A DNA stretch of 53,096 nucleotides, taken from NCBI GenBank assembly GCA_964598495.1, contig CAZRBY010000013.1, positions 1 through 53,096 of the forward strand, written 5' to 3'. Shown piece after piece: positions 9,812 through 19,339 of this stretch (positions are counted from its first letter, which is position 1; every line of letters begins with the position of its first letter). The translations under genes were made by a program, and so were the position numbers. Source of the stretch: Cacconaster sp964598495. GTDB taxonomy: Bacteria; Bacteroidota; Bacteroidia; Bacteroidales; UBA932. The notes beneath the pieces are model-generated. The model was not told where the DNA came from, made no database searches, and saw nothing but the letters and a program-made list of their open reading frames with translations.

Positions 9812-9819
9812 CAAATTTA
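9812..9819 (-). promoter_or_regulatory. Probable -7 element of the susCD promoter
   Basis: The complement reads TAAATTTG (TAnnTTTG), about 118 bases upstream of the susC ATG. This would give a long leader of about 110 bases. Only a weak TT-rich -33 is visible. The remainder of the 9695-9907 gap shows no other clear signal apart from a small 5-bp stem hairpin at 9881-9901. Confidence 0.4.
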
Positions 9820-9907
9820 ACATTATTTTTCAAAACTAACTCTTTATTATCAAAAAAGTGTCCGCATTTCCCTCTTTTGCCTGAGATTATTAATTACTCA
9901 GCAGACT

Positions 9908-10381
9908 TTAAAGGTACTTTACGATATAAAACATCATTACCGCGGAAGCGGCAATTTTGAGGAAAGTACCGAAGAAAAATCCGAGAAAAGAACCCAGCGC
10001 AGCCTTGAATGAATGCCCCATTTGACTGCCGTTGATCAGCAGTTCCGCCAGTAGCGCACCGATGAAGGCCCCCACGATCATACCTATCGGAGGGAAGAAT
10101 ATCAATCCTACTAAAAGCCCTACGAGCGAGCCGCGGGAAGCGGCCTTCGATCCGCCGGTGACCTTGGTGAAATATGCGGGAACCAGATAGTCGAGGATAG
10201 TCACCACTATGGTGATTATCAACCAGATCATGAGAAAACGCAGAGTGATGGGCTCATCGCCCCAAAAATAGAGCAGCAAGAGTCCTACCCAACTGAAAGG
10301 CGGCCCCGGAATGACCGGCAGGATGCACCCTGCCAGCCCTGCAATCCCGAGTATTACCGCTATTATTTTTATTGTCAACAT
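9908..10381 (-). CDS. DUF456 family integral membrane protein
   Basis: This 157-residue, very hydrophobic protein has about four to five membrane spans. The features of DUF456 proteins are present: the early turn GCILPVIPGPPFSWVGLLLL (about residues 19-38), the conserved LDYLVPAYFTKVTGGSKAASRGSLVG segment around residue 65 and glycine-rich helices (FPPIGMIVGAFIGALLAEL). Function of the family is unknown. It follows the Xaa-Pro aminopeptidase gene on the same strand after 72 bases, a gap holding a small 6-bp hairpin (10401-10419), so co-transcription is possible but not certain. Confidence 0.85.
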   Translation of the reverse strand: MLTIKIIAVILGIAGLAGCILPVIPGPPFSWVGLLLLYFWGDEPITLRFLMIWLIITIVVTILDYLVPAYFTKVTGGSKAASRGSLVGLLVGLIFFPPIGMIVGAFIGALLAELLINGSQMGHSFKAALGSFLGFFFGTFLKIAASAVMMFYIVKYL

Positions 10382-10453
10382 CTAAATCAAAAAATGTTCT
10401 GTACTGCCATAAACAGTACCGGAAGTGATACCGATTTTCCAGTATTCTCCGAA

Positions 10454-11845
10454 TCAGCCTGCCATCTCGCGCTCCACATCTTCCACGGTAATCGGGAGAC
10501 GTTTTGCACCGAGCAGACGGCATCCTTTAGATGTTATTAGTATGTCATCTTCCAGGCGGATACCACCGAATTTGTAATAAGGTTTCAGTTTTGAGTAGTT
10601 GATCAGACCCTTGCAAGTTCCCTCTTTTTTCCATTTTTCAATCAAAGCGGGTATAAAATAGATTCCCGGCTCCACAGTCACTACGTGACCAACCTTGAGC
10701 ATCTTGCCCATCCTTAAAGAGGCCAAGCCCGGCTGGGTAGCACGTTTGTATCTGTCGTCGTAGCCGACATAATTTTCACCCAAATCCTCCATGTCATGCA
10801 CGTCAAGACCCATTTGGTGTCCCAGACCGTGTGGCATGAAGAGACCTGCCACACCCGCAGCTACGGCTTCAGCTGCATTTCCGTTGACAAGACCCATATC
10901 TATCAAGCCTTTCACAAGTACGGTTACTGCACCGAGATGAACATCCGTATAGGAAATACCGGGACGGGAGGCACCGATAGCATAGTTGTTGGCTGCTGCG
11001 ACCAGCGAATAAATCTCAGCCTGCTGCTTGGTAAATTTACCGCTAGCGGGGAGCGTACGGGTAAAGTCGGAAGCGTAGTGACTATTAATTTCTGCTCCCG
11101 CATCAATCACGCAAAGTCTTCCTTCTGTCAGGATCTGATGGTGCATGTGGTTGTGGAGAGTCTCTCCATTTTGCGAAAGAATAATCGGGAATGAGGACAT
11201 AACGCCACCGGAGGCACAAATACCCTCCATTATTCCCACCAGTTCCTGCTCTACCATCCCTAATTTCATCGCCTTCATCGCGGCCATGTGCATATCATAG
11301 CCCAGATTACAAGCTTTCTCAATCTCAATGATCTCGCACTCATCTTTGATCTCACGAAGAGCCACCACCGCTTTGATCAACTCGACACTGGCGGACTCTT
11401 TCAACTTGTCAAATCCTATTCCGAGCATTTTGTGGAGAAGTATCTTATTGTGATTGCGGTAAGGAGGCAGGAAGTGAATTTTGCGTCCTTTTGCTCTCGC
11501 TTCCGCCAAATAAGTCGCCAAAGAGGCGAAAGGTGCACTCTTTGCTACGCCAACTGAAGCGGCCTGCTCTGAGATAAGCGGCTGGGGACCCATCCAAATG
11601 ATGTCGTCTATATCCACATCGTTACCGAAAATGATCTCCTCTCCGCTCTGCGCATCGATTACGCCCGCCAGATCGGGTTTGTCAAGTCCGAAGAAATAGA
11701 GGAATGAGCTATCCTGTCTGAAAAGATAGGTATTGCCGGCATAGTTGCAGCTTGCCTCGCTGTTGCCGAGAATGAGAATTATTCCGTCCGAAATGCTTTC
11801 CGCAAGCCTTTTACGCCTTGAAATATATGTCTTCTTATCAAACAT
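10454..11845 (-). CDS. pepP: M24B-family Xaa-Pro aminopeptidase
   Basis: This metallopeptidase removes N-terminal residues that precede proline. The 463-residue protein has the aminopeptidase P N-terminal domain (residues 1-160, including YLFRQDSSFLYFFGLDKPD) and a pita-bread catalytic domain. All five metal ligands are visible: Asp248 (VIDAGAE), Asp260 (YASDFTRTLP), His343 (GLGHQMGLDVHD), Glu392 (VTVEPGIYF) and Glu432 (GGIRLEDD). No signal peptide is seen, so it acts in the cytoplasm, probably on imported peptides. That suits a neighbourhood rich in exported peptidases. The symbol pepP follows general usage; PepQ-like activity cannot be excluded. Confidence 0.92.
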   Translation of the reverse strand: MFDKKTYISRRKRLAESISDGIILILGNSEASCNYAGNTYLFRQDSSFLYFFGLDKPDLAGVIDAQSGEEIIFGNDVDIDDIIWMGPQPLISEQAASVGVAKSAPFASLATYLAEARAKGRKIHFLPPYRNHNKILLHKMLGIGFDKLKESASVELIKAVVALREIKDECEIIEIEKACNLGYDMHMAAMKAMKLGMVEQELVGIMEGICASGGVMSSFPIILSQNGETLHNHMHHQILTEGRLCVIDAGAEINSHYASDFTRTLPASGKFTKQQAEIYSLVAAANNYAIGASRPGISYTDVHLGAVTVLVKGLIDMGLVNGNAAEAVAAGVAGLFMPHGLGHQMGLDVHDMEDLGENYVGYDDRYKRATQPGLASLRMGKMLKVGHVVTVEPGIYFIPALIEKWKKEGTCKGLINYSKLKPYYKFGGIRLEDDILITSKGCRLLGAKRLPITVEDVEREMAG

Positions 11846-11950
11846 TATTTGTATATTTTAAATGTTTATAAATGATTATTGTTTTCTGCTATTGACTATT
11901 ACTTGAAATTGCAGGAGTTCGGTAGCCACAACTTATTGCTCTAAACTACC

Positions 11951-12030
11951 TTAGTAACGCGTAACTCGCACCACGCACCTCGCAACCCGTACCCCATCAC
12001 TACGCACTACCCACTACATACTACACACTC
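11951..12030 (-). repeat. Low-complexity intergenic repeat, inverted relative to the copies at 2.8 and 49.4 kb
   Basis: On the plus strand the sequence is a string of words such as CGTAACTCGCACC, ACGCACCTCGCAACC and TACGCACTACCCACTACATA. Bases 12010-12029 are the exact reverse complement of 49409-49428 (AGTGTGTAGTATGTAGTGGG). Confidence 0.65.
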
Positions 12031-12055
12031 GTACCTCAAGCCTACTTGAGGTACG
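12030..12055. repeat. Perfect inverted repeat spanning the stop codon of the DPP5-like gene
   Basis: An 11-base arm CGTACCTCAAG and its exact complement CTTGAGGTACG flank a 4-base loop CCTA. The loop contains the TAG stop codon (complement of 12042-12044). The hairpin would form in the mRNA at the translation stop. No U-tract follows directly on the minus strand, so it is not a standard intrinsic terminator. Confidence 0.75.
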
Positions 12056-14183
12056 CCTCCAGCCATCCGAAGAATTCACGGTTCCAGTGGATGGAGTTCT
12101 GTGGCTTGAGAATCCAGTGATTTTCATCCGGGAAAAGAATCATCCTCGAAGGAACTCCCATCATCTGGGCCGCATTGAATGCTGCCATTCCCTGATCTAC
12201 AGGAACACGATAGTCGAGTTCACCGTGAGTAACCAAGATGGGGGTATCCCATTTTTCCACAAGCTTGTGGGGAGAATTGGCATAATGTCTTCTTGCAACC
12301 GGGTTATTGCTCCAGGGGGAGCCGGCCATATATTTTCCGGGCTGCGCGATACCGCCATTATCCCAATCGGGGAACCACATCTCTTCAGTACTCATATACA
12401 TATGCTCCACATTGAAAATACCGGCATGTGCGATGAAGGCATCAAATCGTTTCTGGTGAATTCCTGCAAGATAAAATACCGAATAACCGCCGTAAGAGGC
12501 ACCTACGGCTGCCATTTTGCCCACATAGGGTTCAGCTTTGAGAGCATCAGCCGCAGCAAAATAATCCCTCATATTCTGACCGATATAGTCACCTGAAATC
12601 TGCTCGCACCACTCCTGTCCGAATGCGGTGGTACCGCGTCTGTTGGGAAGTACCACGATATAGCCCTGAGAGGCCATCAGACGATAGTTCCAGCGATAAG
12701 ACCACCCTTGGCTCAAAGTGCCCTGAGGGCCTCCGAGACAAAGCAGAATCGAAGGATATACCTTTGTTTTATCAAATTTTGGCGGGTAAAGTACCCAGGT
12801 AAGCATCCTCTTGTTATCCGAAGTGCGGATCCATCTCTCTTCAACGGTCACTTCGTCAAGTTGGTCGAAAATATCCTTGTTTTCAAAGGTTAGTTGCTCC
12901 CAGCTGCCATCCTGAGGATTGATTGAAACTATCTCCGCAGGACGCAGCATACAGATATTTGTGGTAATAAGGCGCTCAACAGCCACTGTGCCGTCTTCCG
13001 CAGTCAAGGTCAGGAGTGAAGGTGCACCGAAGTCGTACCACTCGCGCTCAGGAGTAACTCTGGCCATATTGCCCTCAAGATCTGTCTTCCAAATCTCCTT
13101 GAGGCCTTCCACCAATGAAGTAAAATAGAGTCCCTTTGAGTCGGGCATCCATACAGGACTTTCAATATTATATTTGAAAGAGGTTGAAAGTTCGCGGCGT
13201 TCGCCTGAGTTTACGTCAAAAACAAAGAGACGAGTCTTGTCGGCCTCATAGCCATCTCTCTCCATGCTGATCCAGGCAATTGTGCTTCCGTCCGGGCTGA
13301 ATACGGGATCGGTGTCGTAGCCCATCATTCCCTCGGAAATATTTGTGCAGACATTGCTCAAAAGGTTAAGCAGATAGATATCCGTATTGGTGGAGAAAGC
13401 ATACTCCCTGCCGGTTTTTTTACGGCAGGAATAGACAATCCGGTTGCCATCAGGTGAAAAATCGAGCTGCTCAATACCGCTGAAAGGCTCGGTAGGGAGC
13501 TCATAGGGTTCTCCGGCAAGAAGATCAACTCCCTCGCCCAACTTATTGCCGTCGAAATCGGCAAGGTAAGTATGAGGTATAGTCTCCACAAAATGATCCC
13601 AGTGTCTGTACATCATTCCCTCAATGGTACGGGCAGTGGATTTCGGCAGGTCAGGATGAATCTCCGCAGGGCTCTTGGCAACCTTGAAATCTGCAGAATA
13701 GAGCACTTTTTTGCCGTCAGGCGAAAGTTTAAATTCCATCATTCCACCCGGAAGATCACTTACCTGCTTCTCACCGGTACCGTCTGCATTCATAACCCAC
13801 ATTTGACCGGCTCTGAGGAAGGCAATGCGATTGCCACCCTCTATCCAGCGCGCGTTATTCTCGCTCTGAGGAGTGGTTGTGAGTTGTTTTTTATCGCTTC
13901 CGTCAATGTTCATGATAAAAAGCTCGCGGTTGCTCTTGTTCTGTTCTATTGAGGTGTAGCCGACTCCGTAGAGAATTTTCTTCCCATCGGGAGAGATCTG
14001 CGGATCGGAAACTTTCACAAGAGAGTGCATTATCTCAGGGGTGTATTGTCCCTCTTTCACAACCACGGTCGGCTTTGTGATAAGTGGAGCGGATGCTGAA
14101 GGGGTCTCATTGGAAGAGACACTGCAGGATGTAGCTGCTGTAAGTGCAGTCATAATCGATATAAATTTCAATAAACGTTTCAT
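12042..14183 (-). CDS. S9-family serine peptidase, DPP5-like lipoprotein
   Basis: This exported serine peptidase of the prolyl oligopeptidase family has an N-terminal beta-propeller with repeated ISPDGKKILYG, LSPDGKKVLYS, FSPDGNRIVYS and FSPDGSTIAWI blades (about residues 60-350) and a C-terminal alpha/beta hydrolase domain. The catalytic triad is Ser563 (GASYGGYS), Asp657 (HGELDYRVP) and His689 (PDENHWI). Architecture and motif spacing resemble dipeptidyl-peptidase 5 of Porphyromonas, which releases dipeptides with hydrophobic residues at P1. The signal peptide ends in a lipobox (AATSC), so it is probably membrane anchored facing the periplasm. It starts 30 bases after the preceding S9 peptidase and is likely in one operon with it. 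Confidence 0.9.
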   Translation of the reverse strand: MKRLLKFISIMTALTAATSCSVSSNETPSASAPLITKPTVVVKEGQYTPEIMHSLVKVSDPQISPDGKKILYGVGYTSIEQNKSNRELFIMNIDGSDKKQLTTTPQSENNARWIEGGNRIAFLRAGQMWVMNADGTGEKQVSDLPGGMMEFKLSPDGKKVLYSADFKVAKSPAEIHPDLPKSTARTIEGMMYRHWDHFVETIPHTYLADFDGNKLGEGVDLLAGEPYELPTEPFSGIEQLDFSPDGNRIVYSCRKKTGREYAFSTNTDIYLLNLLSNVCTNISEGMMGYDTDPVFSPDGSTIAWISMERDGYEADKTRLFVFDVNSGERRELSTSFKYNIESPVWMPDSKGLYFTSLVEGLKEIWKTDLEGNMARVTPEREWYDFGAPSLLTLTAEDGTVAVERLITTNICMLRPAEIVSINPQDGSWEQLTFENKDIFDQLDEVTVEERWIRTSDNKRMLTWVLYPPKFDKTKVYPSILLCLGGPQGTLSQGWSYRWNYRLMASQGYIVVLPNRRGTTAFGQEWCEQISGDYIGQNMRDYFAAADALKAEPYVGKMAAVGASYGGYSVFYLAGIHQKRFDAFIAHAGIFNVEHMYMSTEEMWFPDWDNGGIAQPGKYMAGSPWSNNPVARRHYANSPHKLVEKWDTPILVTHGELDYRVPVDQGMAAFNAAQMMGVPSRMILFPDENHWILKPQNSIHWNREFFGWLEAYLK

Positions 14184-14213
14184 GGTTTAGTTTAAATTAT
14201 GTTGTGATTTCTA

Positions 14214-16994
14214 TTATTCGTCGTATCCGTATCCGAGGTCGATGCCTTTGAGTGTTGCGGGAACGCCCTTGCTCATCCAGACGGGAGCCGGCTTGCCCTT
14301 GAGGTAGTGGTCAAAGAATTGTTCGAGGCGGATGCTCAGGTCACGGGCATTGCGACGCTCGCTAAGGTTGTGAGCCTCTCCGTTGTACTGGAGCAGCCAT
14401 GCCTTTTTGCCGCAGCGTCTGAGAGCATTGAAAAACTCTATTCCCTGCCACCAGGGAACAGCACCATCCTCGTCGTTGTGCATGATGAGCACGGGTGTGG
14501 TCACATTGGGCACGAAGAAGAGAGGTGAATTCTCAATATATAGATCGAATCCCTCCCAAAGGTCTTTGCCGATTCGGCTCTGCTGCTGCTCATACTGGAA
14601 TGTACGAGCCATACCGCTCTCCCAACGGATACCCCCGTATGCGCTTGTCATGTTGGAAACGGGAGCTCCGGAACCTGCCGCCTTAAAGCGGTTGGTCTGG
14701 GTAATCATGTAAGCCACCTGATATCCTCCCCAGCTCTGACCCTGTATGGCCATGTTGTCGCCGTCAATCCAAGGATATTCACACAGCATATCGCAAGCAG
14801 GCATGATCGATTTCATGGCGCTTTGACCGGGATGTCCGTCAGTATAGTAGATGTCGGGAATGAAGACGATATATTCGTTGCTTACGAAATAAGGTATATT
14901 TACCGTCGAACGACTCGGTGCCGGTGTACGTGCTGCATAGAGATCATCCGAATATTTTTCGTAGAAATAGATCATCAGAGGATATTTCTTTGCAGGATCG
15001 AAATTCTCAGGTTTGAAGAGAAGCCCCTCTGCCCGAATACCGTCCTCAGTGTTCCATGAAACAAGTTCCACGGTACCCCAGTTGTAATCTCTCTGCTGAG
15101 GATTTGCATCTGTTATCTGCACTTGTGTCTGGAAGTTGTCGGAAGTCATCCAGATGTTATTGCCATCCTCAAAACGTCCTCTCGAGTAGATGTAGATTGG
15201 CTTTTTACCTGTTGTGCAGATACCCATGGCGTCGTATGTATAGGGGCCCTTTACCAGTTGCTGCACGGTAGACCTCCTCTTGGTGACATCCTTCATTGCA
15301 AAACCCGTCTCTTTGGTGGTTCTGTCGAAGGTGCGGAAATATATTGGCTTGCCTGCATTAATCTTTGATGAGCGACCCATAAGTGACTTGGGATCGTTGT
15401 AGGGATTGGCGAATGTATATGTGGTATTTGTGGCGCGACCCTTGCCCTCTGTCAGGAGGAAAGGAGCTTTCGCTCCGGTAGGGTCAAACTGCCAGTAGTC
15501 ATATCTGTCGCGAATAATGAAATAGTCGGAGTTCTCCGACCAGATAGCACTGCTGTAGGGCCTCGGAAGTGAAGGAGTATCGTGGTCCTCGTTATAGAAA
15601 ATAACTCCCAATGCTGATGTGAGGTCTTTAATTTCGCCCGTTGCAAGGGTATAGAGATACCAGATCCTTTCTTCAGCATTATAGAAGGTGTAATATTTGC
15701 CATCCGGAGATGACATAATCATGTTACAAGGAACACCCTTTGCTATCAGCTCCCTACTGCCGTCAACCAGTGAAACTTTGTAGACATCGTTTTTAGGATT
15801 CTGATCCCACTGCTGTTCTATACTGTAGGGCTTGTCTGTATAAGTAATTACATATTGCTCTTTATTCTCATCTCCAATGCCGATGCTCTCGAGAGTCAGG
15901 TCGGCCAACTGTACGGGATTTGTGCCGTCAATATTGATTTTGGCCAGATAGGTGCGTCTTTGCTCTCGGCTTAGGTTCTTCAACTGTATGGGCTGGATAT
16001 ATTCGTCATTCCAACTCCAGATGTCAAGTTTGGGCTGCTCAAATTCTACAAGTGTCGTATCTTTTTCGCGGGGAATAGGGCAGGTACCGTAAGTAATATA
16101 ATCTCCGACCTTGCTGAAACTGATTCTACCGTTGTCGCTGACCATCCAGCCTTCGGGAATCCATTCCGCATCCCTCGGAACGAGCATTCTGGTCTCAGTG
16201 CCATCGTATAGGTAGATATTGGTAAATTTCTTAGCCTCTTTTGTGGTATCGGTATTGGCATAGAATGCCACCTTTGATCCATCTTCGGTAAAAAAGGTAT
16301 TGCCGAAAACAGCATCTTTGGAGCCCTGAATCAGCGTTGTGGTAACGCCTGTTGCAGGATTGAGCAAATAGATGCCGGGAACGGTGATGGAATCCTTCTT
16401 GGGATCGGTTTTGGTAGTGTAAATCAGGATATCATTTTCTTTGGAGAAATCGTAGTCGGAAACACTCTTCACGGAATCCAACGCCATCGTCTTGATGTTA
16501 AGGATGTAGAGATTGGATGTGGTGTCTCTCTGGAATGCGATATAATCACCTGTCAGCCCGCCTGATTTGAAGTTCTTCAGAAGCGGAAATTTGGTGACTT
16601 CGCCAGAAGCAATATTGAGGATGCCGAGAGTATCCTTGGGCATATCCTTAGGTTTCTTTTTGTCTATTTTAGCCTGACGGGTCTCCTGAAATTTAGGAAT
16701 AATCTTGAAAATTGCTCTGGTAGCATCTTTTGAAAATCTGACCTGTTGGCCTCGTTCAATGGAAATCTGTCTTCCTGTCCTTAGGTTGTAGAACTCGATT
16801 GTGCCGTCACCCTCCTGAGGTGAAATATAAAATTGGCCCCATTCCCCGTCATTGTAGACGGAAACGTTGCCGGCGTTTTTCCACCCGTCATAGACCGAAT
16901 GATCCAGAGCGGGCTTTGAATTCTGTGCATTTAGGACAAATGGAAATGCCGGAAGCATTATCAGCATGATTAGGTAGAGAAAAGAACGTTTCAT
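14214..16994 (-). CDS. Exported S9-family prolyl oligopeptidase-like serine peptidase
   Basis: This 926-residue protein has a type I signal peptide (ending FVLNAQ), a long beta-propeller region and a C-terminal prolyl-oligopeptidase catalytic domain (about residues 660-890). The triad is Ser754 (GQSWGGYQ), Asp843 (HNDEDGAVPWW) and His875 (NGEAHNL). The domain also has the typical YPLMIYFYEKYSDDLY entry strand. It is larger than the DPP5-like protein downstream, with which it shares only the fold. The exact specificity cannot be read from sequence; a dipeptidyl- or oligopeptidase role in the periplasm is the family-based expectation. It is first in a two-gene minus-strand operon, transcribed away from the C25-like peptidase operon. 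Confidence 0.9.
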   Translation of the reverse strand: MKRSFLYLIMLIMLPAFPFVLNAQNSKPALDHSVYDGWKNAGNVSVYNDGEWGQFYISPQEGDGTIEFYNLRTGRQISIERGQQVRFSKDATRAIFKIIPKFQETRQAKIDKKKPKDMPKDTLGILNIASGEVTKFPLLKNFKSGGLTGDYIAFQRDTTSNLYILNIKTMALDSVKSVSDYDFSKENDILIYTTKTDPKKDSITVPGIYLLNPATGVTTTLIQGSKDAVFGNTFFTEDGSKVAFYANTDTTKEAKKFTNIYLYDGTETRMLVPRDAEWIPEGWMVSDNGRISFSKVGDYITYGTCPIPREKDTTLVEFEQPKLDIWSWNDEYIQPIQLKNLSREQRRTYLAKINIDGTNPVQLADLTLESIGIGDENKEQYVITYTDKPYSIEQQWDQNPKNDVYKVSLVDGSRELIAKGVPCNMIMSSPDGKYYTFYNAEERIWYLYTLATGEIKDLTSALGVIFYNEDHDTPSLPRPYSSAIWSENSDYFIIRDRYDYWQFDPTGAKAPFLLTEGKGRATNTTYTFANPYNDPKSLMGRSSKINAGKPIYFRTFDRTTKETGFAMKDVTKRRSTVQQLVKGPYTYDAMGICTTGKKPIYIYSRGRFEDGNNIWMTSDNFQTQVQITDANPQQRDYNWGTVELVSWNTEDGIRAEGLLFKPENFDPAKKYPLMIYFYEKYSDDLYAARTPAPSRSTVNIPYFVSNEYIVFIPDIYYTDGHPGQSAMKSIMPACDMLCEYPWIDGDNMAIQGQSWGGYQVAYMITQTNRFKAAGSGAPVSNMTSAYGGIRWESGMARTFQYEQQQSRIGKDLWEGFDLYIENSPLFFVPNVTTPVLIMHNDEDGAVPWWQGIEFFNALRRCGKKAWLLQYNGEAHNLSERRNARDLSIRLEQFFDHYLKGKPAPVWMSKGVPATLKGIDLGYGYDE

Positions 16995-17042
16995 TGTGTT
17001 TTTATTGTTAAATAATAAGATTTTGGCTGTTAGCGCATCTCA

Positions 17043-17073
17043 CAAAGTTAATTATTATTATCAAAAGCACCAA
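17043..17073 (-). promoter_or_regulatory. Promoter of the S9 peptidase operon
   Basis: The complement of 17043-17050 reads TAACTTTG and a TTG (complement of 17071-17073) lies 20 bases upstream, a good -33/-7 pair. The leader to the ATG at 16994 would be about 42 bases. Confidence 0.6.
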
Positions 17074-17157
17074 TCTATTTTCGAGATGACATCATCAAAA
17101 CATTCTGAGCATTTTGTGCGTACAGGCTTTTTAACCCTTATTTTGTGCTTCCATTTC

Positions 17158-17187
17158 TTTGTTCAATCAAAATAATAAGTATATTTG
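17158..17187 (+). promoter_or_regulatory. Promoter of the C25-like peptidase/TonB receptor operon
   Basis: TTTG (17158-17161), 18 bases, then TATATTTG (17180-17187) matches the Bacteroidota consensus. Transcription would start near 17194. This leaves a leader of about 32 bases and rules out an ATG at 17145 as start of the first gene. Confidence 0.7.
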
Positions 17188-17225
17188 TGGTTTATAGATC
17201 AAACAAAACGTTTTTTTGGCATTTT

Positions 17226-19292
17226 ATGAGAAAAGCACTTATTCAGGCACTGTCAATCCTAATGTTGACGGCAATACCTGCCGTAACACACGGAACGATC
17301 AAGCCGCGCACCACCAAAGTGGCTGTTATCACCGATCAAAAAACCTATGCGGCCATCGGGAATGACATAGAGGCATTCACAGCATCAATGTCATTCACAG
17401 GCAAAGAGGGTATCCTGATCATTGACAAATGGCAGCATCCCGATTCTCTTAGAGTAGTGCTAAAGCACTATTACACTTTCCACAATCTTGAAGGAGCCAT
17501 ACTGATTGGCGACATTCCAATACCGATGATCAGAGATGCGCAGCATATGACCACCGCTTTCAAGATGGACCAAACTGCTGACTGGAAGGACTCTTCCATC
17601 CCTTCCGACAGATTTTACGACGACTTTGATCTCCGCTTCGAATACCTTAAACATGATGCGGACAAACCATTGTTACACTATTATTCCCTTACTGCCGAAT
17701 CGGCCCAGACCATCGGATGTGACATCTGGACTTCGCGCATCAAGCCCCCGAAGATTCCCGAAACCGATAAATATTCCGCCATCTCCGCTTATCTCAGAAA
17801 AGCGATAGCGCAAAAGGAGTCTCAGGATAAAAAAATCTCCAATATCCTGGTATTTACCGGACATGGATACAATTCTGATTCATACAACGCTCGCATTGAT
17901 GAAATGTGGACGCTTAGGGAGCAATTTCCCTTTCTGGGCTCCGAGAGGGGTGCTGACCTGGACTATATCAACCACGATTTCGAACAATTCGTTCGAGAAA
18001 AGTTGATGAATACCCTCGCTGAGCCGAGGTATGACCTGGTTATCCTTCACCATCATGGGTCTGAGGATACCCAATATCTGGGGGCAACTCCTCAGTCCTC
18101 GACGATGGATGCCTGGATTGACAATATTAAACTCACCCTACGCCAGAGGATAAGACGTTCTAAGGATACCACCGCCACCATCAATGAATATATGGAGAAA
18201 TATGGGGTTCCCAGAGAGTGGTTTGCCGGTGCACATGAGCTAGAGGCAAGAGACAGTACCTTTTATGCCAACATGGACCTCAATATCCCCGATATGTACG
18301 GATACACATCCAATGCGCGTGTGGTGATTCTTGATGCCTGCTTCAACGGAGCCTTCAACAATGATGACTATATTGCAGGATACTGGATCTTCAATCCCGG
18401 AGAGACTATGGTAGTGAAGGCCAATACGGTCAACACCCTACAGGACACATGGACCAACGAACTCATAGGTCTGCTCAATGCCGGTGTTTGTTTCGGCAAC
18501 TGGGCAAAAGGGCAGCTCACCCTTGAGTCGCACCTCTTTGGTGATGCCAGTTTCCGTTTTGCCAACGCATATCCGAAACTTGATCTCGACAAAGCAATGG
18601 TCACACGCCGCGGAGACAGCAAATACTGGAAGAAACTCCTCAACCACCCCAATTGCGATATTCGGGCTCTTGCAATTAAGACCCTATCCGAGACCAAAGC
18701 CATCACCTCACAAGAGATACTTAATATACAGAGGAACAGTGATAGTCCCATTGTGCGTCTGGAAGCCTTCATGTCACTCAAAAGAAGAGCGGATTCATAC
18801 CTGCCGCAAGCCATCAGGCTTGGAATTGAGGACCCATACGAGCTTACGCAAAGACTCAGCGCACAGACTCTCGATGAGTGCGGTGATCCTGCCCTAAAGG
18901 ATATTTACGATACTCTTAAGGATGATCCAGCTGTCAACTCAAGGGTAATGTTCTACATCAAACCAACGAGGAGACATTACTATCCCACCGAAAAGGAATT
19001 GGAGGAGTACGCTCAGCTGAATTCTCCCGACCACCCGCTCAAAGAGAAGAGGTTTACAGTCAGGGCCGAGCGCAACAGTTGCTGCGCCTATGCTCTGGAT
19101 GATATGTTCAAGCTTTTGCAAAATGAGACCGACCAAGACTTCAGGATACTCATTGCAGAGGTATTCGGATGGTATGTTTATTCCTACAAAAAGGAGGAAA
19201 TAATTAAAAGATGCTCAGAGTTGCTCGCAAACGAAAAAGATGAGCGCGTGGCCAACGAACTGCTCAAGAGCATCAACCGTCTCAAGAGATAA
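17226..19292 (+). CDS. Exported gingipain-like (C25-like) cysteine peptidase with HEAT-like C-terminus, paralogue A
   Basis: This is the first gene of the six-gene operon; 688 residues from the ATG at 17226. A type I signal peptide (MRKALIQALSILMLTAIPAVTHG) is followed by a caspase/gingipain-like domain (about 30-450): VAVITDQKTY, the conserved LEGAILIGDIPIPMIR, SDRFYDDFDL, a GHG motif with His213 (FTGHGYNSD), the probable catalytic HG motif with His277 (HHHGSEDTQYLG), the probable nucleophile Cys372 (VVILDACFNGAF) and the terminal ESHLFGDASFRF. The ACxNG and GDxxF motifs are those of gingipains (ACVNGDF, FGDPS). From about 460 to the end the protein is helical with HEAT-like repeats (NCDIRALAIKTLSE, SPIVRLEAFMSLKR), ending LLKSINRLKR. 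No type IX secretion tail is visible. The substrate is unknown; it is probably periplasmic or cell-surface. Confidence 0.82.
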   Translation: MRKALIQALSILMLTAIPAVTHGTIKPRTTKVAVITDQKTYAAIGNDIEAFTASMSFTGKEGILIIDKWQHPDSLRVVLKHYYTFHNLEGAILIGDIPIPMIRDAQHMTTAFKMDQTADWKDSSIPSDRFYDDFDLRFEYLKHDADKPLLHYYSLTAESAQTIGCDIWTSRIKPPKIPETDKYSAISAYLRKAIAQKESQDKKISNILVFTGHGYNSDSYNARIDEMWTLREQFPFLGSERGADLDYINHDFEQFVREKLMNTLAEPRYDLVILHHHGSEDTQYLGATPQSSTMDAWIDNIKLTLRQRIRRSKDTTATINEYMEKYGVPREWFAGAHELEARDSTFYANMDLNIPDMYGYTSNARVVILDACFNGAFNNDDYIAGYWIFNPGETMVVKANTVNTLQDTWTNELIGLLNAGVCFGNWAKGQLTLESHLFGDASFRFANAYPKLDLDKAMVTRRGDSKYWKKLLNHPNCDIRALAIKTLSETKAITSQEILNIQRNSDSPIVRLEAFMSLKRRADSYLPQAIRLGIEDPYELTQRLSAQTLDECGDPALKDIYDTLKDDPAVNSRVMFYIKPTRRHYYPTEKELEEYAQLNSPDHPLKEKRFTVRAERNSCCAYALDDMFKLLQNETDQDFRILIAEVFGWYVYSYKKEEIIKRCSELLANEKDERVANELLKSINRLKR

Positions 19293-19339
19293 ACTTAACA
19301 AACATACAAATTATTATTAACCCTAATTCAACACAACTT

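Noticed and set aside
17145..17225. N-terminal extension of C25-like paralogue A
   Set aside because: It would start upstream of the promoter's -33 element and bury the signal peptide; the ATG at 17226 fits both.
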